Positions 5,775 to 12,869 of a stretch of 12,869 bases of DNA are shown piece after piece. The translations under genes and the position numbers were made by a program. This stretch comes from an uncultured Collinsella sp. (lineage in GTDB: Bacteria; Actinomycetota; Coriobacteriia; Coriobacteriales; Coriobacteriaceae). Under the pieces are notes generated by a model. That model ran no database searches, had not been told where the DNA came from, and saw only the letters and a program-made list of their open reading frames with translations. The first letter of the stretch is position 1. Every line of letters starts with the position of its first letter. The stretch covers positions 1 to 12,869 of the forward strand of contig CAADVS010000024.1 of the NCBI GenBank assembly GCA_900752545.1. The letters run 5' to 3'.

Positions 5775-7372
5775 TGTCCGAAACCCTCAATGCCCAGGAT
5801 ATCGCCAAGAAACTGCAGGAGCAGCTCACGAGCCTCTCCGCGACGGTCGATACGCATGAGGTTTCAACGGTCGACGAGGTAGGCGACGGCATCGCGCGCG
5901 TCTCCGGCCTCAAGAGCGCCATGGCAGGCGAGCTTCTGGAGTTCAAGAGCTCCGATACCGGTGAGACCGTCTTCGGCCTTGCCCAGAACCTTGACCGTGA
6001 CGAGGTCGGCGCCGTTCTGTTCGGTGCCGTCGACTCCATCAAGGAAGGCGACGAGTGCCGCACCACTGGCCGCGTTATGGATATCCCCGTGAGCCGTGCC
6101 ATGCTCGGCCGCGTCGTCAATCCGCTCGGCCAGCCCATCGACGGCCTGGGCGACATCGTCGCTACGCACCGTCGCCCCATCGAGTTCAAGGCTCCCGGCG
6201 TCATCGATCGTACCCCGGTGTGCGAGCCGGTTCAGACCGGTCTGCTCGCTATCGACTCCATGGTGCCTATTGGCCGCGGTCAGCGTGAGCTCATCATCGG
6301 TGACCGTAAGACCGGTAAGACCGCCATCGCCATCGACGCTATCCTCAACCAGCGCGGCAAGGGCATGGTCTGCATCTATGTCGCCATCGGCCAGAAGGCC
6401 TCCACGGTTGCCAACATCCGCGAGACCCTCGCTCAGCACGGTGCGCTCGACTACACCATCATCGTTTCGGCCACCGCTGCCGATTCCGCCCCTATGCAGT
6501 ACATCGCGCCTATGGCCGGTGCCGCTATTGGCGAGTTCTTTATGTACAACGGCGAGGACGGCAAGCCCGCCAGCGAGACCAACCCCGGCGGCCACGTGCT
6601 CGTCATCTACGATGACCTGTCCAAGCAGGCTGTGGCCTACCGTCAGATGTCGCTGACGCTGCATCGTCCGCCCGGACGCGAGGCCTATCCTGGCGACATC
6701 TTCTACCTGCACTCTCGTCTGCTCGAGCGTGCCGTCAAGATGTCCAAGAAGAACGGTTACGGCTCCATGACGGCACTGCCGATCATCGAGACCCAGGACG
6801 GCGACGTCTCGGCCTACATTCCGACCAACGTCATTTCCATTACCGATGGTCAGATCTACCTGCAGTCCGAGCTCTTCTTCCAGGGTCAGCGCCCGGCAGT
6901 CGACGTGGGTATCTCCGTGTCCCGCGTCGGTGGCGATGCGCAGACCAAGGCCATGAAGCAGGTCGCCGGCAACCTCCGTCTGGACCTCGCTTCCTATCAG
7001 GAGCTCGCTGGCTTTACGCAGTTCGGCTCCGACCTCGACGAGGCTACTCAGAAGCAGCTGACCCACGGTGCTCGCATGACCGAGCTCCTGAAGCAGCCGC
7101 GTTACAAGCCGTTTGAGGTTGGCGAGCAGATCGTTACGCTGTTCGCTGGCAACGAGGGCTTCCTGGATGACCTGGAGATCGCCGACGTGCTGCCTTTCCG
7201 TGCCGAGCTCATCGAGTACATGGACAATGGCTTTGGTTCGCTGCTCGACAAGGTTCGCGCCAAGAAGATCGATGATGACACCAAGGCTGAGCTCTTGCGC
7301 GTCATCGGCGACTTCAAGCAGCAGTTCATGGCCAAGCACCATTCGGATGTTTCTGGATCAGAGGAGAACTAA
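5774..7372 (+). CDS. atpA: F1 ATP synthase subunit alpha
   Basis: Alpha forms the non-catalytic nucleotide sites of the alpha3beta3 head. The 532-residue protein (about 500-513 in most bacteria) shows the P-loop GDRKTGKT (176-183; E. coli has Gln where K179 stands), IYVAIGQKAST, the Walker B region VLVIYDD (D280, D281), PPGREAYPGDIFYLHSRLLER, YIPTNVISITDGQ and SVSRVGG, whose R384 is the arginine finger (E. coli R376) that reaches the catalytic site of beta. Just before Walker B there are about 12 extra residues (roughly 261-272, GKPASETNPGGH) that E. coli lacks. The start is fixed by the GGAGGTGA at 5760-5767, six bases ahead, and by a 1-base overlap with atpH. Confidence 0.98.
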   Translation: MSETLNAQDIAKKLQEQLTSLSATVDTHEVSTVDEVGDGIARVSGLKSAMAGELLEFKSSDTGETVFGLAQNLDRDEVGAVLFGAVDSIKEGDECRTTGRVMDIPVSRAMLGRVVNPLGQPIDGLGDIVATHRRPIEFKAPGVIDRTPVCEPVQTGLLAIDSMVPIGRGQRELIIGDRKTGKTAIAIDAILNQRGKGMVCIYVAIGQKASTVANIRETLAQHGALDYTIIVSATAADSAPMQYIAPMAGAAIGEFFMYNGEDGKPASETNPGGHVLVIYDDLSKQAVAYRQMSLTLHRPPGREAYPGDIFYLHSRLLERAVKMSKKNGYGSMTALPIIETQDGDVSAYIPTNVISITDGQIYLQSELFFQGQRPAVDVGISVSRVGGDAQTKAMKQVAGNLRLDLASYQELAGFTQFGSDLDEATQKQLTHGARMTELLKQPRYKPFEVGEQIVTLFAGNEGFLDDLEIADVLPFRAELIEYMDNGFGSLLDKVRAKKIDDDTKAELLRVIGDFKQQFMAKHHSDVSGSEEN

Positions 7373-7377
7373 GCCCC

Positions 7378-8285
7378 ATGGCCAACCTTCGCGACATTAA
7401 GAAGCGAATCTCCTCGGTTACCACGACCAAGCAGATCACGCGCACGATGGAGATGGTCTCTACGGCCAAGATTCGTCGTGCCCTCGATCGCTCCAAGCAG
7501 GCCGAGCCCTATAAGGAGGCGCTGACCGACGTCATGTTGACGGTCGCCGGCGACGCCTCCTGTTCGGGCACCGATCCCATGCTGCAGAAGCATGAGAGCG
7601 TCAAGCATGGCCTGATTGTCGTTATTGCCTCGGACCGCGGCCTTGCCGGCGGTTTCAATACGACGGTGGAGCGCACGGCCGAAAAGCTCGCCGCTTCTTG
7701 GGCGAACGATGGCATCGAATGCGAGATCATCGCGTGCGGGCGTAAGCCGGCCACGTATTTCCGTGACCGCGCAAACGTTGTCATGCACTTTGAGGGCAAC
7801 TCCTCTGAGCCCGATTTCAATCAGGCCCGCATGATCTCCTCTCATATCTGCGATGCGTATCGTGCCGGTGAGCTTGACCGTGTCGAGCTTGTCTACCACC
7901 ACGCCAAGAACCGCGTGGATCAGGAGCTTCGCGTCGAGCATCTGTTGCCGCTCGACCCCGAGATGATCGCTATGGCCCACGGTCCGCGTAAGAACGAGAC
8001 CGACGCCCCTAAGCGCATCTCGTCCACGTTCGAGTTCGTGCCCTCTCCCGAGCATGTTCTCGGCAAGCTTGTGCCGTCTTATATCCTGACGGTCATCTAC
8101 CAGGCCCTGATCGATTCGGCGGCTGCCGAGCAGGGTGCACGCCGCAAGGCCATGCACTCCGCGACGGAAAACGCCACCGCGATCATCTCGACCCTTACCC
8201 GCACGTATAGTCGCGTGCGCCAGGCTTCGATCACGACCGAGATTAACGAGATCGTCGGCGGAGCCTCAGCATTGGAGGAACAGTA

Positions 8286-8286
<1 letters not shown>
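7378..8286 (+). CDS. atpG: F1 ATP synthase subunit gamma
   Basis: Gamma is the central rotor shaft turning inside the alpha3beta3 head. The product has 302 residues (E. coli 287). The N-terminal helix, MANLRDIKKRISSVTTTKQ onward to about residue 55, and the C-terminal helix from about 215 would form the coiled-coil shaft. SDRGLAGGFN (85-94) is the family signature in the Rossmann-like middle domain, and the chain ends EIVGGASALEEQ, close to the usual terminus. Residues about 205-215 (PRKNETDAPKR) form a polar loop with extra charge. GAGGAG at 7361-7366 lies in the end of atpA, 11 bases before the ATG. The stop overlaps the atpD start by one base (TAATG at 8284-8288). Confidence 0.97.
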
Positions 8287-9740
<1,454 letters not shown>

Positions 9741-9743
9741 GTT

Positions 9744-10136
9744 ATGCGTATCCGCATCGTGTGCCCCGTGAGCTGCGCCTATGAGGGCGACGCTGCGTTT
9801 GTGTCGATTCCGTCCACGGATGGCGAGTTTGGCGTTCTGCCCGCTCACTCCAGCGAGATCTGCACGATCGACCGCGGTTACGTTCGCGTTTCCGATAAGG
9901 CCATGGGCACTGTCGACCACACGTTTGCCGTGGCCGGCGGCTATGCCCAGGTTGCGGACGATGTCGTGACCGTTCTCGCCGAGCGCGCTTGCGATTTGGC
10001 GACCGTCGATGCCGACAAGCTTAAAGCTGATATTCAAGGTTTTGAAGAGAAGCTGGGTAATTTGTCGGAGGATGATGCACGCCGCGCCTACCTCTATAAT
10101 GAAATCGCATGGTGTAAGCTCAAGCTTGCCCAATAG
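9744..10136 (+). CDS. atpC: F1 ATP synthase subunit epsilon
   Basis: Epsilon sits at the foot of the rotor and can restrain ATP hydrolysis. The 130-residue protein has the usual N-terminal beta-sandwich (about 1-85), with AYEGDAAFVSIPSTDGEFG, VLPAHSS and FAVAGGYAQVADDVVTVLAERA, followed by a C-terminal two-helix region (about 90-130). Cys7, Cys11, Cys40, Cys83 and Cys123 make it unusually cysteine-rich for this family. GGGGGAGA at 9728-9735 overlaps the end of atpD and lies about 8 bases before the ATG. From about 10020 to the stop the codons become visibly more AT-rich than in the rest of the operon, and a perfect TATAAT occurs at 10095-10100. It is the last gene of the operon; a strong terminator follows. 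Confidence 0.95.
   Translation: MRIRIVCPVSCAYEGDAAFVSIPSTDGEFGVLPAHSSEICTIDRGYVRVSDKAMGTVDHTFAVAGGYAQVADDVVTVLAERACDLATVDADKLKADIQGFEEKLGNLSEDDARRAYLYNEIAWCKLKLAQ
10072..10100 (+). promoter_or_regulatory. Possible internal promoter for murA in the end of atpC
   Basis: TATAAT at 10095-10100 is a perfect -10 hexamer; ATGATG at 10072-10077, 17 bases upstream, matches the -35 consensus at three of six positions. It lies in the AT-rich last part of atpC. A transcript from here would start near 10107 and pass through the terminator at 10173-10211 before murA. A chance hexamer is possible, since TATAAT here also encodes Tyr-Asn with a preceding leucine codon. Confidence 0.3.
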
Positions 10137-10172
10137 TCAAACGATTTAGCGTTCGACCATTTGCGAACACAT

Positions 10173-10211
10173 CATGCCCGGGATGGCCCAGCCACCCCGG
10201 GCATGCTTTTT
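10173..10211 (+). terminator. Strong intrinsic terminator after the atp operon
   Basis: CATGCCCGGG (10173-10182) pairs perfectly with CCCGGGCATG (10196-10205), a 10-bp GC-rich stem with a 13-base loop that can form three further pairs (TGG with CCA). TTTTT follows at 10207-10211. It lies 37 bases after the atpC stop. The T-run touches the murA ribosome binding site (GAAAGGG from 10212), so the structure may also act as a leader attenuator for murA. A smaller hairpin, GTTCG with CGAAC (10151-10168), precedes it. Confidence 0.92.
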
Positions 10212-10224
10212 GAAAGGGTAGACC

Positions 10225-11508
10225 TTGGATATTATCCGCGTTGAGGGTGGCCACGCCATCGGAGGCTCCGTGCCCGTTTCGGGCGCCAAGAACTCCGCGC
10301 TCAAACTCATGGCGGCAACGCTTCTGGCGCCGGGCAAGACGACGCTGCAGAACGTGCCCGATATTTCCGATGTCCACGTGATGGGCAAGGTGCTAAAAGG
10401 CATGGGCGCTACGATCGATGTTCTCGACGAGCACACGCTCGAGATTGATACCTCTCAGGTCGATTCATGGGAGGCCCCCTACGAGCTCGTTGCCAAGATG
10501 CGCGCTTCCACCGCCGTCATGGGACCCCTGCTGGGCCGCTTCCATCGCGCCAAAATTGCCATGCCGGGCGGCTGTAACCTGGGTGCTCGCAAGATCGATA
10601 TGCACATTCTTGGTCTCGAGGCCCTGGGCGTTGAGTTCGATACCGCCCACGGTTACATCAACGCTAATGCGCCCCAAGGTCTGCGCGGTACCACCGTCAC
10701 GCTCGAGTTCGCCAGCGTCGGTGCGACCGAGAACCTCATCATGGCCTCTGTGCGCGCACAGGGCACCACGGTTATCGACAATGCCGCCCGCGAGCCCGAG
10801 ATCGTCGATCTCGCCAACATGCTCAACGAGATGGGCGCTAAGATTGTCGGCGCCGGTACGCCTGTCGTGACCATCGAGGGCGTGGAAGAGCTCCATCCCG
10901 TTACCCATCGCGTAGTGGGCGACCGCATCGAGGCCGGTACCTTTATCGTTGCCGGTGCGTTGATGGCCGACGATCGCGGTGTCGACGTCACGGGTTTTTG
11001 CCCCATTCACTTGGGCATGGTGCTCAAGAAGATGGAGCTCATGGGTATCGACTGCGAGCGCGTCGAAGATGGCGTCCATGTGAACCGTGCCGAGCGTATC
11101 AAGCCGGTCGACATCCAGACGCTTCCGTTCCCCGGTTTCCCGACCGACATGCAGGCGCAGATTATGGTGCTCTCCGCCCTTGCCGACGGCAGTTCCGTTA
11201 TTACCGAGAACATCTTCGAGAATCGCTTTATGTTTGCCTCTGAGCTGGTGCGCATGGGTGCCGACATTCGTATCGAGAGCCATCATGCCATGATTCATGG
11301 CGTCAAGGGCTTCTCGGGTGCACAGGTTACCTCGCCCGATCTGCGTGGCGGAGCGGCCCTCGTCGTAGCGGGCTTGATCGCCGACGGGACGACCGAGGTT
11401 TCGGCCATCCATCACATCAAGCGTGGCTACGAGCAGTTTGTCGAAAAGCTGCAGGCACTCGGCGCGCATGTCGAGCATGCTGCCGTCCCCGATCCCGTCA
11501 TCTACTAA
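10225..11508 (+). CDS. murA: UDP-N-acetylglucosamine 1-carboxyvinyltransferase
   Basis: MurA transfers enolpyruvate from phosphoenolpyruvate to UDP-GlcNAc, the first committed step of peptidoglycan synthesis in the cytoplasm. The product has 427 residues (family about 420). Visible residues include K22 in GAKNSALK, the catalytic Cys C117 in MPGGCNLGARKID (E. coli C115), D308 in PGFPTDMQAQ (E. coli D305), GATENLIMA, and the C-terminal DLRGGAALVVAG with IHHIKRGYE. Cysteine, not aspartate, at 117 means the site that fosfomycin alkylates is present. It starts with TTG; GAAAGGG at 10212-10218 lies 6 bases ahead and DIIRVEGG is the normal family start. MurA next to the atp genes also occurs in Bacillus. 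The LCP gene begins 12 bases after its stop, so the two are probably cotranscribed. Confidence 0.97.
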   Translation: MDIIRVEGGHAIGGSVPVSGAKNSALKLMAATLLAPGKTTLQNVPDISDVHVMGKVLKGMGATIDVLDEHTLEIDTSQVDSWEAPYELVAKMRASTAVMGPLLGRFHRAKIAMPGGCNLGARKIDMHILGLEALGVEFDTAHGYINANAPQGLRGTTVTLEFASVGATENLIMASVRAQGTTVIDNAAREPEIVDLANMLNEMGAKIVGAGTPVVTIEGVEELHPVTHRVVGDRIEAGTFIVAGALMADDRGVDVTGFCPIHLGMVLKKMELMGIDCERVEDGVHVNRAERIKPVDIQTLPFPGFPTDMQAQIMVLSALADGSSVITENIFENRFMFASELVRMGADIRIESHHAMIHGVKGFSGAQVTSPDLRGGAALVVAGLIADGTTEVSAIHHIKRGYEQFVEKLQALGAHVEHAAVPDPVIY

Positions 11509-11520
11509 TACAGGTTGCCT

Positions 11521-12756
11521 ATGTTTAATAAAAAGCCCCTCGCGGATACCACCACCCGAAGACCCTCAACTGGTGCGCAGGCCAAGATCTACAGTCGCGA
11601 TAACGTGGCTCGCTATTCCGAGCGCGCTCGCCAACGTCGTCGTAGCCACACGATTCGTCACGTTGCGCTCATTGTCGTGCTTGGCGTGCTGCTGAGTGCC
11701 ACTACCGCTGCCGGCCTGTGGTTTGCCACCATTATGGGCAAGCTCGGCGATTCTAATGTCATTACCGACAATCTGCGTCGGGTTCTGGTTGACACCGATG
11801 AGGCAAAGGATCCGTTTTACGTGCTGCTTCTTGGCACCGACGGCCGTCCGGGCGAGGATACGTACCGTGCCGACTCGATTATCCTGGCACGCATTGATCC
11901 CACGCAAAAGCAAGCGACGCTCATTTCCGTTCCGCGCGACACCAAGGTCGAGTACAAGGGCGAGACCATGAAGATCAACGCCTGCCATACCGTTGGCGGC
12001 GCCGAGGCCATGGTCGAGGCTGTCAACGAGCTGTGCGGTGTTCAGATTTCCCACTATGCCGAGGTCAGCTTCGACGGTATGCAGGCGCTGATTGATTCGG
12101 TTGGCGGTATCGACATTAACGCAACCGATGATGTTGACGACCCCGAGCATCTGGATATTAAGATTACCGCTGGCCAGCAGCATATGGACGGTGCCACCGC
12201 CCTTACCTATGCCCGCTGCCGCTACACCTATGCCGACGGCGATTACACGCGTATGCGCCACCAGCGTCAGGTGCTTGGCGCCCTTGCCAACCAGATTCTC
12301 AATAACTTCGATGCCACGAAGATCTTTGGCCTGGTTAATTCGCTGTCCGATATGCTCGTAACCGATATGAGCGTTCAGGATATCGTGGCTACGGTCAACG
12401 CCATGCGCGGTATGGATGTCGACGGTATCTACTCGGCCAACCTGCCCTCGTACGCCGACGACAGCACCATGATCGACGGTGTGAGCTACGTCTTTGTCTA
12501 TGAGGACGAGCTGAAGGAAATGATGGAGCGCGTCGATGCCGGCAAGGATCCCAAGGGTCCCAACACCATGGGTCTTTCCGACGGTTCCAGCTCTACGATT
12601 GGCGACCTGAACAACAACACGTCTGACGACTACGCAAACGGTACCGCAACCTCATCGGTCAGCTCTGACGATTCCAATGACTCAAGCGATTCCAGCGATT
12701 CGGACTACTACGAAGAGCCCACCGGCGACGGCAACGGCTACGAAGCCAACTACTAG
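11521..12756 (+). CDS. LytR-CpsA-Psr (LCP) family cell wall polymer ligase
   Basis: LCP enzymes move teichoic-acid-like or capsular polymers from undecaprenyl carriers onto peptidoglycan outside the cell. The 411-residue protein has a basic cytoplasmic head (RARQRRR at 35-41), one membrane anchor at about 48-68, and an LCP domain at about 98-255: VLLLGTDGR, YRADSIILARID, SVPRD (R139), KINACHT, AEVSFDGMQALIDSVGGIDI, DGATALTYARCR, and DYTRMRHQRQ; the Asp and Arg residues of these motifs bind the phosphates. C155, C172 and C233 lie in the outer domain. The last 65 or so residues are low complexity, rich in Ser and Asp. I chose the ATG at 11521 with ACAGG at 11510-11514; a TTG at 11515 would add two residues but lacks spacing. 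The attached polymer cannot be named from sequence. Confidence 0.93.
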   Translation: MFNKKPLADTTTRRPSTGAQAKIYSRDNVARYSERARQRRRSHTIRHVALIVVLGVLLSATTAAGLWFATIMGKLGDSNVITDNLRRVLVDTDEAKDPFYVLLLGTDGRPGEDTYRADSIILARIDPTQKQATLISVPRDTKVEYKGETMKINACHTVGGAEAMVEAVNELCGVQISHYAEVSFDGMQALIDSVGGIDINATDDVDDPEHLDIKITAGQQHMDGATALTYARCRYTYADGDYTRMRHQRQVLGALANQILNNFDATKIFGLVNSLSDMLVTDMSVQDIVATVNAMRGMDVDGIYSANLPSYADDSTMIDGVSYVFVYEDELKEMMERVDAGKDPKGPNTMGLSDGSSSTIGDLNNNTSDDYANGTATSSVSSDDSNDSSDSSDSDYYEEPTGDGNGYEANY

Positions 12757-12757
12757 A

Positions 12758-12785
12758 GTTACGCGGGTTTACCTAACCGCGTAAC
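12758..12785 (+). repeat. Perfect 9-bp inverted repeat just after the LCP gene
   Basis: GTTACGCGG (12758-12766) pairs with CCGCGTAAC (12777-12785) around a 10-base loop, beginning two bases after the LCP stop. No T-run follows, so it is not a standard intrinsic terminator by itself. It may protect the 3' end of the message or act with the next hairpin. Confidence 0.6.
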
Positions 12786-12833
12786 CGCTTGACGCTGCAA
12801 ACCCGCCAGAGCGGCAATCTGCCTTTCAACTTC

Positions 12834-12868
12834 GGCGGCATGATCAAAAGATCAATGCCGCCTTGTTT
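12834..12868 (+). terminator. Probable terminator of the murA-LCP unit
   Basis: GGCGGCAT (12834-12841) pairs with ATGCCGCC (12855-12862); inside it GATC (12842-12845) pairs with GATC (12850-12853) around an AAAA loop, with one bulged A. TTGTTT (12863-12868) follows and the window ends at once, so the full T-run may not be visible. It points along the + strand. Between this and the preceding hairpin (12786-12833) I see nothing beyond a TTGACG hexamer without a fitting -10. Confidence 0.75.
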
Positions 12869-12869
12869 C

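Noticed and set aside
5864..7342. Long open frame on the - strand (492 codons) opposite atpA
   Set aside because: Same codon-mirror effect as above; alpha on the + strand is complete with all motifs.
10151..10168. GTTCG/CGAAC inverted repeat as a LexA (SOS) box
   Set aside because: The half-sites are in the opposite order to the actinobacterial box and the spacer is eight bases, not four; it is better read as a small hairpin.
12789..12820. TTGACG as a promoter -35 after the LCP gene
   Set aside because: No acceptable -10 hexamer lies 15-19 bases downstream; the nearest AT-bearing hexamer is 20 bases away and poor.

Overview
The window is a chromosomal housekeeping segment of a high-GC Gram-positive bacterium. 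I infer an actinobacterium of the Coriobacteriia, perhaps Collinsella or a close relative. The grounds are the roughly 60% GC coding sequence with G/C-rich third positions, GTG and TTG starts beside strong GGAGG-type ribosome binding sites, an ATP synthase operon followed by murA and an LCP-family wall enzyme, and an F0 subunit b with a signal-peptide-like front end. The genus is not proven by the sequence. All genes are on the + strand.

Layout. 1-645: 3' part of a Sua5/YrdC/TsaC-type tRNA threonylcarbamoyladenosine synthesis gene, cut by the window edge. 659-2200: glycerol kinase (glpK), 13 bases later and probably cotranscribed. 2201-2323: an AT-rich patch, then a hairpin with a short T-run and a 12-base palindrome, forming the leader of upp (uracil phosphoribosyltransferase, 2324-2971). 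2972-3252: no gene; it holds a probable upp terminator (with a possible pseudoknot) and the likely promoter of the atp operon. 3253-10136: a complete F1F0 ATP synthase operon in the order atpI-like, atpB (a), atpE (c), atpF (b), atpH (delta), atpA (alpha), atpG (gamma), atpD (beta), atpC (epsilon). Spacing is tight, with an 11-base overlap (atpF/atpH) and two 1-base TAATG overlaps (atpH/atpA, atpG/atpD). 10137-10224: a strong intrinsic terminator that abuts the murA ribosome binding site. 10225-11508: murA. 11521-12756: an LCP-family wall-polymer ligase. 12757-12869: a hairpin, then a probable terminator at the window end.

Function. The atp genes encode a full proton-type ATP synthase: the membrane motor is a, b and c, and the catalytic head and stalk are alpha, beta, gamma, delta and epsilon. 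MurA makes the first committed peptidoglycan precursor, and the LCP protein probably attaches polymers to finished wall. TsaC, Upp and GlpK serve tRNA modification, pyrimidine salvage and glycerol entry.

I see no mobile element, CRISPR array, tRNA, rRNA or clearly new system. The points most worth checking are the signal-peptide-like extension on subunit b, the insertions in TsaC and subunit alpha, the pseudoknot-capable RNA after upp, and the terminator placed directly against the murA ribosome binding site.
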